Source: Pseudomonadota bacterium (GTDB taxonomy: Bacteria; Pseudomonadota; Alphaproteobacteria; Sphingomonadales; Sphingomonadaceae). Taken from it: 64,000 nt of DNA. The position numbers and the translations under genes are program-made. A model generated the notes under the pieces. The model did no database searches. It saw nothing but the letters and a program-made list of their open reading frames with translations, and was not told the origin of the DNA. Below, piece by piece: positions 38,648-46,786 of the stretch. The stretch spans positions 1 to 64,000 of the forward strand of contig JAKPHK010000068.1 of assembly GCA_029550345.1 (NCBI GenBank), written 5' to 3'. Each line of letters starts with the position of its first letter. Positions within the stretch are counted from its first letter, which is position 1.

Positions 38648-40971
38648 GGTCGGTTGTTCCCCCGCAGCACCTCTGCCCGGACCTGCGGCACCAGCCCAGG
38701 ATCGGCCTTCAGCCGTGCTTCCTCTTGATCCAGCACCGCCAGAAACGCCTCGCGCTTGAGTGCGGCGAGTTCGGCCGGATCAAGGATCATGCCGGCGGGC
38801 AGGGCCGATGCCAGCAGATCGATCATCCGTTCCGCCCCATGCAGGCGCCCCCACAGATAATCGTTCTCGCGGTAGGCGCGGCTGAAGAAGGCGCCGAAGT
38901 TGTAGAATTCGGTCCCGCGCAGAACCGTGTGGGCGCCACCTTCACGGATCGAATTGCAATCGTCGGGCGAAATCCGATCAACCTTGGCGGGTTCGAACTC
39001 GGTCATGCCTTCGCCGCGCAGCAGCGGCAGGGTGACGGTATCGTAGAACGGGAAGCCCAGATAGGTCAGCAGGATCCGCCGCCGCAGCTCTTTGGGCAAT
39101 GTGCCCAGACACTCGACCAGCATGGCGTCGACCACCAGATCGGTCGCGGCCAGGTGACGGCGCTGGGCGATGGTCTGGAGAACCAGCCCGGGATCGTGCA
39201 GCACCTGCTGGGCAATGGTTCCGAAATCGCGGCCTAGCGATGCACTGGATTCGCGCTCAAAATAGAGCGACAGCGCGCGATAGACCATTGAGCGGGCGTC
39301 CTCACGCGCGTCGGGCGCGGCGGCGTCGATGTCGTCCCATTCTTCGGACAGCCGCCGGGCCAGCAGGCGCAGGCGGCGAACCCGAAAGCCGAGGTCGTGC
39401 TCGCGATAGAAGCCGATTGCCGCCTCGCTCGCGCCGCCCCGCATCGCGGAAATGTGATCGAGGCCGTGGGCGCCGAGCCAGGCATGGATCCGGTCGGCGA
39501 TCGGATCGCGGCTCGGCAACAGCAGTTCAGGCGCGGCGGTGTGGATCACCCCGGCCAGATCCTCAACGATCCCAGCGAACTTGACCTGCCCATAGGCTTG
39601 AAACGCATACCCGGCCCGCTCTGCCGCCGCCTGCTGGGCCTTGGTCCGCCAGACGGTCAGTCGCTTCACGCTGGGGCTGGAAAAGAACAGGGTTCGGCCG
39701 AACAGTTTCTCAACCGTCGCTTCAACCTCTTCGCGCATCGAATCGACGATCATCTTCAATCCGGCGAGCTGGCGTGATTGCCGGGCGATTGCTTCCAGAT
39801 TGTCGCGCACCGGCTGCTCGCGCGGGATTGACGAGAGGGAGCCAAAGATCACGTGAAAGAACCCCGGCGGGCGCGGATCGGCATGGCGGCGTCCGCCGAC
39901 CTCGTCCGGGTGCGGGTCGATATAGACGAACCGGCGATCGACCTCTCGCTGGGCCGGGCGATCACGCAGCACCGCCATCGCATCGGCAAAGGTCGCGTTG
40001 ACCAGCACCGATCCGTCGATCAAGGCCACGGCATCCGCTTCGCCGCGATGGCTGTGCTCGGGCATGATCCTTTCGACAAAGGCGGTACGGCTGCGCCAGG
40101 GATCGCTCTGTTCGGCGGCCAGGGCGTCAATCTCAGCCAATTGCAATGCCGGGAAGGCACCGGGAAAGCTCGCGGTCGCGCGCGCCGCAAAGATCAACTC
40201 GATCGGCGAGGCGAGGGGTTCGCCGCCTTCGTCCGGAGACAACCCACGAAAACCGATCGAAAGCCTGTGTTCGCTCTCTTCGATCGTTTCCGGACTGTGC
40301 AGGTGGAGCACCTGAGCGTGCCCTTTGAAATCAGTCGCGGTGACAAACAGGTCGATCGGGTGTCCCTGCGGCAACAAGGGCGCATCGGCTCCGCCGCGTT
40401 TCATCGCGCCAAGCGCCTCACACAGCAGCCTTGAAAAGCCAAGCCCGCCAAACGGCGGTTCGAACCAGCGGGAACGGATCAGGCGGCTGAGCTTGGCGCG
40501 CACCTCGCTGCGGGTTTCGGGCGCGACGCTGGCGGAGACGACGTTGCCAGGGCGCTTGAGCAGCCAATAGACGATCGGCATGGCCCAGAACTTGGCGATC
40601 CGCGATCCCGGCCGCGCATCGGGATCGAGCAGCACATCAACATCGGCACGTTCGAGCCACAGGTCGGTAAGCGGCTCAAGGCTTTCCCCCGAATGGACCG
40701 CCTGGGCCAGAAACACCCCGTTGATCCCGCCCGCGCTGGCCCCGGCGACGATATCTGGCAACACCCTGAGCCGCAGCTTGAAATGCCGTTCGATCCTTTC
40801 GAGCAGTTTCAGATAGACCGCTTCGGTCCCGCCCTCGATCGGCGCGCCGCCATGAAAAGCTCGGCTGGCCCGGGCGAGCTTCCACAGCTCCTTGGTCACC
40901 CCGTGCATATAGACCGCCAGGCTGACGCCGCCGTAGCAGACCAGGGCGATGCGGAGTTCTTTCTGGCGCAT
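38644..40971 (-). CDS. patatin-like phospholipase, large DUF3376 form
   Basis: A 775-residue protein. The patatin core has the oxyanion-type C-Y-G-G-V-S near residue 12, the nucleophile motif G-A-S-A-G (Ser about 80) and the Asp in I-D-G-S about 317. The rest is a large DUF3376-type C-terminal region. Homologues are predicted lipid acyl hydrolases, but function is not established. The start at 40971 is supported by GAGGTGACC just ahead; an in-frame upstream ATG at 40992 is less favoured. Divergent from radA. Confidence 0.85.
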   Translation of the reverse strand: MRQKELRIALVCYGGVSLAVYMHGVTKELWKLARASRAFHGGAPIEGGTEAVYLKLLERIERHFKLRLRVLPDIVAGASAGGINGVFLAQAVHSGESLEPLTDLWLERADVDVLLDPDARPGSRIAKFWAMPIVYWLLKRPGNVVSASVAPETRSEVRAKLSRLIRSRWFEPPFGGLGFSRLLCEALGAMKRGGADAPLLPQGHPIDLFVTATDFKGHAQVLHLHSPETIEESEHRLSIGFRGLSPDEGGEPLASPIELIFAARATASFPGAFPALQLAEIDALAAEQSDPWRSRTAFVERIMPEHSHRGEADAVALIDGSVLVNATFADAMAVLRDRPAQREVDRRFVYIDPHPDEVGGRRHADPRPPGFFHVIFGSLSSIPREQPVRDNLEAIARQSRQLAGLKMIVDSMREEVEATVEKLFGRTLFFSSPSVKRLTVWRTKAQQAAAERAGYAFQAYGQVKFAGIVEDLAGVIHTAAPELLLPSRDPIADRIHAWLGAHGLDHISAMRGGASEAAIGFYREHDLGFRVRRLRLLARRLSEEWDDIDAAAPDAREDARSMVYRALSLYFERESSASLGRDFGTIAQQVLHDPGLVLQTIAQRRHLAATDLVVDAMLVECLGTLPKELRRRILLTYLGFPFYDTVTLPLLRGEGMTEFEPAKVDRISPDDCNSIREGGAHTVLRGTEFYNFGAFFSRAYRENDYLWGRLHGAERMIDLLASALPAGMILDPAELAALKREAFLAVLDQEEARLKADPGLVPQVRAEVLRGNNRP

Positions 40972-41042
40972 GGTCACCTCATTCCATGCCAATGCCGCAA
41001 AGGCAATTGCGTTCTCATTACGTTCCGTTTAGGGGCATTCCC

Positions 41043-42401
41043 ATGGCCAAGCCCAAACGACGCTACATCTGCCAGGCCTGCGGCAGCGTGACTCACCGCT
41101 GGCAGGGGCAGTGCCCCGATTGCGGAGAGTGGAACACGCTGGCCGAAGAGGCGCCGACAACGGTGTTCTCCGCCAAGCATGACCTGTCGAGCGGCGGGCG
41201 GCCCATCGCTTTCGAGGCGCTTGATGCGCCTGGGGAGGTGCTGAAGCGCAAGTCCACCGGCCTTGCCGAGTTCGATCGCGCACTGGGCGGCGGACTGGTG
41301 CCGGGATCGGCGGTGCTGATGGGTGGCGATCCGGGGATCGGGAAATCGACCTTGCTGCTGCAGGCCGCGGCAAAGATCGCGCAGGGCGGTGGATCGGCGG
41401 TCTATATCAGCGGGGAGGAAGCCGCCGGGCAGGTGCGCCTTCGGGCCGATCGCCTCGGGCTGGCAGGGGCACCGATCAGTCTGGCTGCGGCGACATCGGT
41501 TCGCGACATCCTGACCACGCTGTCCGCCATGACCCCGCCGGCGCTGCTGGTAATCGATTCGATCCAGACGATGCATTCGGACCAGATCGAGGGTGCGCCG
41601 GGCACCGTCAGCCAGGTCCGGGCATCGGCCTTTGAACTGATCCGCTATGCCAAGGAAAATGGCGTGGCGCTGGTGCTGGTCGGCCACGTGACCAAGGACG
41701 GCAGCATCGCCGGGCCACGTGTGCTCGAACACATGGTCGATGTAGTGATGAGCTTTGAGGGTGAGCGCAGCCACCAGTACCGGATCCTGCGCTGCATCAA
41801 GAACCGCTTCGGCCCGGTCGATGAAATCGGCGTCTTTGCGATGGAGGGGCAGGGGCTGGCCGAGGTCGGCAACCCCTCGATGCTGTTCCTGTCGGGCCGC
41901 GATACGCCGGTTGCAGGCTCTGCGGTTTTCCCGGCGATCGAGGGTACACGGCCCGTGCTGATCGAGGTGCAGGCGCTGATCGTCCGGCTGGCCAGCGGGG
42001 CCACTCCGCGCCGCGCAGTGGTTGGCTGGGATAGCGGGCGACTGGCGATGCTGCTGGCCGTGCTTGAGGCACGCTGCGGGCTCAACTTCTCATCGGCGGA
42101 AGTTTACCTCAACATCGCCGGGGGATACCGGCTGGCCGATCCCGCTGCGGATCTGGCTGTGGCTGCCGCGCTGATCTCGGCACTGGCCGATAAGCCGCTG
42201 GCTTCCGATGCGGTCTGGTTCGGGGAAGTTTCCCTTGCCGGAGAGATCCGCCCGGTGGCCCACGCCGCGATCCGTCTGCGCGAAGCCGCCAAGCTGGGAT
42301 TCCGGCGCGGCTTTGGCCCGGCTGAGGCGGGGGGGGATGAAAATTTCACTGCCTTGACCTTGCTGCCAAATCTCGTTGACCGGATCATGGGCGGCGCGTA
42401 G
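41043..42401 (+). CDS. radA: DNA repair protein RadA
   Basis: A 452-residue RecA-like ATPase of recombination repair (branch migration). The zinc finger has C10, C13, C24, C27; Walker A is GGDPGIGKST at about 94-103; the RadA-specific KNRFG motif occurs as KNRFGPVDE; the C-terminal Lon-like domain follows. The start (41043) fits MAKPKRRYICQACG. cvpA lies 13 bp downstream; both are common neighbours in alphaproteobacteria. Confidence 0.96.
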   Translation: MAKPKRRYICQACGSVTHRWQGQCPDCGEWNTLAEEAPTTVFSAKHDLSSGGRPIAFEALDAPGEVLKRKSTGLAEFDRALGGGLVPGSAVLMGGDPGIGKSTLLLQAAAKIAQGGGSAVYISGEEAAGQVRLRADRLGLAGAPISLAAATSVRDILTTLSAMTPPALLVIDSIQTMHSDQIEGAPGTVSQVRASAFELIRYAKENGVALVLVGHVTKDGSIAGPRVLEHMVDVVMSFEGERSHQYRILRCIKNRFGPVDEIGVFAMEGQGLAEVGNPSMLFLSGRDTPVAGSAVFPAIEGTRPVLIEVQALIVRLASGATPRRAVVGWDSGRLAMLLAVLEARCGLNFSSAEVYLNIAGGYRLADPAADLAVAAALISALADKPLASDAVWFGEVSLAGEIRPVAHAAIRLREAAKLGFRRGFGPAEAGGDENFTALTLLPNLVDRIMGGA

Positions 42402-42414
42402 CTTCGCCTGCATC

Positions 42415-42972
42415 ATGACTGGTTTTGATGTTGCAGTTCTTGTGCTGGTTGGGCTTGGCGCCGTGACCGGCTTTATGCGCGGTTTGGTACAGGAGGCCTT
42501 CGCCCTTGCCGCCTGGGTGCTGGCGCTGGTCGCGATCCGCAATCTCCATACCTCGCTCAGTGCCGCCATGGTGCCCTATGTCGGGACCGAGAGTGGTGCG
42601 GCGGTGCTGGCCTTCGCGATGCTGCTGCTGGTCCCCTATGCGATCGTCAAATTGCTTTCCAACCGGCTGGGGGAATCGAGCCGAAATTCGGTGCTCGGTC
42701 CGATTGACCGGGTGCTGGGATTCGGGTTCGGTGCGGTAAAGGGCATGGTCATCGTCGTCATGGCCTTCTCGATCTTCGTGCTGGGATATGACACGGTCTG
42801 GGGCCCGGGCGGCAGGCCGCAGTGGATCACCTCGGCGCGGTCTTATCAGCTCGTAAACGCCGGCAGCGAGGCCCTGGTCAACATGATCGCCGAACGCCGC
42901 AAGGCGGCCGTTGAGAGTGAGGCGAAGCGCATGGGCAAGGAAGCGATCAAGACCAAGCTTTCCGGCAAGTGA
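42415..42972 (+). CDS. cvpA: CvpA family membrane protein
   Basis: A 185-residue inner-membrane protein with about four hydrophobic helices (roughly 5-25, 30-48, 62-82, 100-125) and a charged C-terminal tail. It matches the CvpA/colicin V production family (DRVLGFGFGAVKGMV). The start ATG at 42415 is used. It overlaps the next gene's GTG start by four bases (GTGA). Function in bacteria is unsettled; envelope stress tolerance is reported for homologues. Confidence 0.9.
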   Translation: MTGFDVAVLVLVGLGAVTGFMRGLVQEAFALAAWVLALVAIRNLHTSLSAAMVPYVGTESGAAVLAFAMLLLVPYAIVKLLSNRLGESSRNSVLGPIDRVLGFGFGAVKGMVIVVMAFSIFVLGYDTVWGPGGRPQWITSARSYQLVNAGSEALVNMIAERRKAAVESEAKRMGKEAIKTKLSGK

Positions 42973-43406
42973 GCCAGGCCGCCACGCTCTATTCACCAGA
43001 AGTGCTGGGGCTGGCGACAAGCCTTGCCGCCGTTCCACTCACCGAGGACCTGCCGCTGCGCGGTTCGGCGCGCGCCCCGGTCTGCGGATCAGTGATAGAA
43101 CTTGGCGCGGAAACCGATGCGAAGGGCGCGCTCGTCCGGATCGGGATGCGGGTTCACGCCTGCGCGATCGGCCAGGCCAGCGCCGCCCTCTTTGCTGCGG
43201 CTGCAAAGCACCAAGACCGCGCAGCAATCGTCCAGACGCTAGGACAGATTGAAACCTGGCTGAGCGATCCGGCGGCGCCCTTGCCAGAATGGCCGGGACT
43301 TGCGGCGATCGCCCCGGCGCGTGAATATCCGGCCCGGCACGGCGCGATCATGTTGCCGTGGAAGGCGGCTCTGGCCGCGCTTCCCTCTGTGCCGCAGGCC
43401 CGCTAG
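42969..43406 (+). CDS. iron-sulfur scaffold-like (IscU/NifU-type) protein
   Basis: A 145-residue protein starting at GTG, with the overlapping CvpA stop. Two of the three scaffold cysteines are recognisable (C39 in VCGS, C65 in ACAIGQAS). In place of the usual C-G-D there is C-G-S, and the third-Cys region reads RHGAIMLPW, without the Cys. It may therefore bind clusters differently or act as an assembly adapter. Alphaproteobacterial homologues are annotated as iron-sulfur cluster assembly scaffold proteins. Confidence 0.7.
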   Translation: MSQAATLYSPEVLGLATSLAAVPLTEDLPLRGSARAPVCGSVIELGAETDAKGALVRIGMRVHACAIGQASAALFAAAAKHQDRAAIVQTLGQIETWLSDPAAPLPEWPGLAAIAPAREYPARHGAIMLPWKAALAALPSVPQAR

Positions 43407-43440
43407 AGCGGGCAAAAGACAGAGAGGGAAGACCGCCACG

Positions 43441-45078
43441 ATGAGCGAACCAGTCCGCCATCCGAACGTGCAGCCAAGTGCCAAGGATATCCGCATGGTC
43501 ATCGGGGCCTCGTCGGCGGGCACGGTCTTCGAATGGTATGATTTCTTCATCTACGGGACGCTGGCACCGCTGATCGGCAAGGCCTTTTTTCCGGGCGACA
43601 ATCCTACCTTGCAGGTGCTGCTGGTCTGGGCCGGGTTTGCGGTGGGATTTGGGTTCCGACCGCTCGGCGCCATCCTGTTCGGCTATTTCGGCGACAAGCT
43701 GGGCCGCAAATATACCTTCCTGGTCACAGTGACCCTGATGGGGATCGCCACTGCCGGGGTCGGCCTGGTCCCGTCCGCCGCCACCATTGGCCTGTGGGCC
43801 CCGGCGCTGGTGCTGCTGCTGCGAATCCTGCAAGGGCTGGCGCTGGGCGGCGAATATGGCGGAGCGGCGATCTATGTGGCCGAGCACGCCCGCCCCGATC
43901 GGCGCGGGTTCTACACCGGGTTCATCCAGGCATCGGTAGTCGGCGGGTTCGTGCTGTCGATTGCGGTGGTCGCGGCCTGCCAATTGCTGATCCCGGCCGA
44001 TACCTATGCCGCCTGGGGCTGGCGCGTGCCGTTCATCCTCTCGATCGTGCTGCTGGGCATATCGCTGTGGATGCGGCTCAAGCTGTCGGAAAGCCCGGTC
44101 TTCATCGCGATGAAGGAAGAGGGCGAGATTTCCGGCAACCCCTTTACCGAAAGCCTGCGCTATCCCGGCAACAAGAAGCGGATCTTCGTGGCGCTGTTCG
44201 GGGTGACGGGCATCCTGACGACGATCTGGTACACGGCGTTCTTCTCGGCACTGTCATTCCTGATCGGGCCGATGCGGGTCCACCCGCTCACCGCGCAGAC
44301 CGTGGTCGGGTTGGCGGCGCTGGTCTCGATGGGGTTTTACGTACTGGTTGGTGGCTGGTCCGATCGGGTCGGGCGCAAGAAGCCGCTGGTACTGGGCGCG
44401 CTTGCGACACTGGCGCTGCTGTTCCCGCTGTTCTGGACGCTTGGCTCGTTCGCCAACCCCGGTCTTGCCGCCAGTGCGCAATCCGCCCCGGTGGTGGTGG
44501 CCGGCCAGCAATGCCATACCGATCCTTTCGCCGATTTGTTCGGCCGCAAGCAGAGCGATTGCGGCAACCTGCTGGAAACGCTGACGGCGGGCGGCATACC
44601 CTATAGCGTAGAGGATGATCAGGGCCTCCAGCTGACTGTTGCGGGCGATGCCATCACAATCGATCCGGCCTGGCTGACCGACAAGGCGCTGCGCAAGAAG
44701 GGCATCGAAGCGGCGCTGACCGCGCACGGTTTCGATCTTGGCCCGCAGCATCCCGGCATCGGCGCGCTGCTGGGCATCGGGCTGGTACTGGTCGTGCTCG
44801 GGATTCTATCGGCGCTGACTTATGGCAGCGTCGCCGCCTTGCTGACCGAGATGTTCCCGACCCAGATCCGCTACAGTTCGATGTCGATCCCCTATCACAT
44901 TGGCGCGGGCTATCTTGGCGGGTTCCTCCCGCTGATCGCCAGCTATATCAATGCCCGCACCGGCGATGCCTATGCCGGGTTGTGGTACACCTGGGTGGTG
45001 GTTGCCTTCGGTGTCGTGGTGGCGATCTGGGGCCTAAAGGGCGGCCCGCCGAGAGATTTTGCCGATGACCATGCCTGA
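43441..45078 (+). CDS. MFS transporter, metabolite:H+ symporter type
   Basis: A 545-residue inner-membrane transporter of the MHS (ProP-like) branch: GTVFEWYDFFIYGTLAP near the N-terminus, GDKLGRKYTFL in the first cytosolic loop, and about 12 helices. An insertion of about 100 residues (roughly 335-435) containing a Cys pair (QQCHTDP and KQSDC) extends one loop, making the protein longer than usual (about 430-450). The substrate is unknown; ProP-type carriers take up betaine, proline or organic acids. The 3' end overlaps alr. Confidence 0.86.
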   Translation: MSEPVRHPNVQPSAKDIRMVIGASSAGTVFEWYDFFIYGTLAPLIGKAFFPGDNPTLQVLLVWAGFAVGFGFRPLGAILFGYFGDKLGRKYTFLVTVTLMGIATAGVGLVPSAATIGLWAPALVLLLRILQGLALGGEYGGAAIYVAEHARPDRRGFYTGFIQASVVGGFVLSIAVVAACQLLIPADTYAAWGWRVPFILSIVLLGISLWMRLKLSESPVFIAMKEEGEISGNPFTESLRYPGNKKRIFVALFGVTGILTTIWYTAFFSALSFLIGPMRVHPLTAQTVVGLAALVSMGFYVLVGGWSDRVGRKKPLVLGALATLALLFPLFWTLGSFANPGLAASAQSAPVVVAGQQCHTDPFADLFGRKQSDCGNLLETLTAGGIPYSVEDDQGLQLTVAGDAITIDPAWLTDKALRKKGIEAALTAHGFDLGPQHPGIGALLGIGLVLVVLGILSALTYGSVAALLTEMFPTQIRYSSMSIPYHIGAGYLGGFLPLIASYINARTGDAYAGLWYTWVVVAFGVVVAIWGLKGGPPRDFADDHA

Positions 45079-46102
45079 TGCCCCGCTGCGCCTGACACTC
45101 GATACCGCTGTGCTGACCGACAACTGGCGCGCACTCGATCGTCTCTCAGGCGCGGCGCGGGCCGGGGCAGCGGTCAAGGCTGATGCCTATGGACTGGGCG
45201 CTGCGCGTGTGGTGACAGCTCTGGCCGGCGCCGGGTGCAGCGATTTCTTCGTCGCCCATATGGCAGAGGCGGAGCCGCTGCTGGCGCTGACCGATCCGGG
45301 CTCAATTGCCGTGCTGCACGGCCCGCGAACAATGCGCGATGCCGCGTTTGCGCGCGATGCGGGTATCCGGCCGGTAATCAATTCGCTGTATCAGGCCGCC
45401 TTGTGGCGCGATGCTGGCGGCGGGCCGTGCGATCTGATGGTCGATAGCGGGATCAACCGGCTCGGTCTTTCGCTGTCGGAGCTGTCCGATCCGCTGATCG
45501 CCGGGCTGCAAATCGATGCCCTGCTTTCGCACCTTGCCTCGGCGGAAGAGGACACCCCGATGAACCGCCAGCAGTGTGAGCGCTGGAACCAGGCGCGCCG
45601 TCTGGTGGCGCACCGCCGGGGGAGCCTGGCCAACAGTGCCGGGATCATGCTCGGCCCGGATTTCCACGGTGATCTGACCCGCCCGGGGATAGCGCTTTAT
45701 GGCGGCGTGCCCTGTGGTGCCCTTGGCGATGTGATCCGTCAGGTCGCCCGTCCCGAAGCCGCGATCATGCAGGTCCGGCAGGTCGAAGCAGGTGCAGCAA
45801 TCGGGTACAATTCCACTTTCGTTGCGCCGCAGACCATGAAGGTGGGGGTGATCAGCCTGGGCTATGCCGACGGCTATCTGCGCAGCTGGTCGGGGAAGGG
45901 CGCGATGCTGTCTGGCGATGCGCGCCTGCCTGTGCTGGGCCGCGTTTCGATGGACATGACCGTGATCGACCTTACCGCCGCGCCGCACCTGGCGGAAGGG
46001 GACTGGGTGACGGCCGACTATGCCTTGCCGCAGGCCGCAGCGATCAGCGGGCTGTCCCAGTATGAGCTGCTGACCACGTTGGGGCGCCGCTTCCCGCGCT
46101 GA
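45065..46102 (+). CDS. alr: alanine racemase
   Basis: A 345-residue PLP enzyme that makes D-alanine for peptidoglycan. The Schiff-base lysine is K38 (AAVKADAYGLGA) and the second catalytic residue Y248 (AIGYNSTF). Length and the ending are normal. Several starts are possible (TTG 45059, ATG 45065, ATG 45071); I chose 45065, preceded by GAGAG. It overlaps the end of the MFS gene, so co-expression is likely. Confidence 0.94.
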   Translation: MTMPDAPLRLTLDTAVLTDNWRALDRLSGAARAGAAVKADAYGLGAARVVTALAGAGCSDFFVAHMAEAEPLLALTDPGSIAVLHGPRTMRDAAFARDAGIRPVINSLYQAALWRDAGGGPCDLMVDSGINRLGLSLSELSDPLIAGLQIDALLSHLASAEEDTPMNRQQCERWNQARRLVAHRRGSLANSAGIMLGPDFHGDLTRPGIALYGGVPCGALGDVIRQVARPEAAIMQVRQVEAGAAIGYNSTFVAPQTMKVGVISLGYADGYLRSWSGKGAMLSGDARLPVLGRVSMDMTVIDLTAAPHLAEGDWVTADYALPQAAAISGLSQYELLTTLGRRFPR

Positions 46103-46115
46103 TGCTGCGCAGCAT
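46102..46115. promoter_or_regulatory. palindrome upstream of phaR
   Basis: A perfect 14-bp palindrome ATGCTGCGCAGCAT lies about 75 bp before the phaR start and is followed by several TTGCAA/TGC-type half sites up to 46155. PhaR proteins are reported to bind TGC/GCA-rich palindromes and to repress their own gene, so autoregulation is plausible. Confidence 0.35.
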
Positions 46116-46190
46116 AGAATTGTTGCAATGCACTCGCTGCAAATGCTAACGTTGCGGCAGAGAGGCACTTTCCTCGCGAAGGTAAAGATC

Positions 46191-46748
46191 ATGAGCGACG
46201 CCAAGGGCGAAACCGTTGTCATCAAGAAGTACGCCAACCGGCGGCTCTACAACACCCAGTCTTCAAGCTACATCACGCTTGAGCATCTTTCGAAGATGAC
46301 CCGCGACGGCGTGGAATTCAAAGTGCTCGATGCAAAGACCGGCGCCGATATCACCCACCAGATCCTGACCCAGATCATCATGGAGGAAGAAACCGCCAGC
46401 GGCGAACAGATGCTGCCGGTAAGCTTCCTGCGCCAGCTGATCGGGATGTACGGCAATTCGATGCAAAGCCTGGTGCCGCACTATCTTGAGGCGAGCATGG
46501 ATCACTTCCGCTCGAACCAGGCCAAGCTGCGCGAAACGCTCGAATCCAGTCTTGAGAACAATCCGCTGGCGAAACTTGCGCAGCAGAACCTCGCGATGTT
46601 CAAGGCCGCGGCCGGGGCCTGGGTTCCGGGCCTTGCCGATGATGACAAGCCCGCAGCATCGGGCAAGAACCAGGACGACGAACTGGCCGCGCTGCGCAAG
46701 CAGATGGCGGAAATGCAGGCCAAGCTCGACAAGCTCGGCAAGGACTAG
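46191..46748 (+). CDS. phaR: polyhydroxyalkanoate synthesis repressor PhaR
   Basis: A 185-residue DNA-binding protein. The N-terminal PhaR domain (IKKYANRRLYNTQSSSYIT, 11-29) matches the family; a polyhydroxybutyrate-binding central helix-rich region and an acidic C-terminal tail with coiled coil (about 165-185) follow. PhaR represses phasin and its own gene and is released by binding PHB. No pha genes lie nearby in the window, so its targets are elsewhere. Confidence 0.92.
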   Translation: MSDAKGETVVIKKYANRRLYNTQSSSYITLEHLSKMTRDGVEFKVLDAKTGADITHQILTQIIMEEETASGEQMLPVSFLRQLIGMYGNSMQSLVPHYLEASMDHFRSNQAKLRETLESSLENNPLAKLAQQNLAMFKAAAGAWVPGLADDDKPAASGKNQDDELAALRKQMAEMQAKLDKLGKD

Positions 46749-46786
46749 GTTGCTGTCACGGGGTTGAGCCGCTATCGCGCGGCCCC

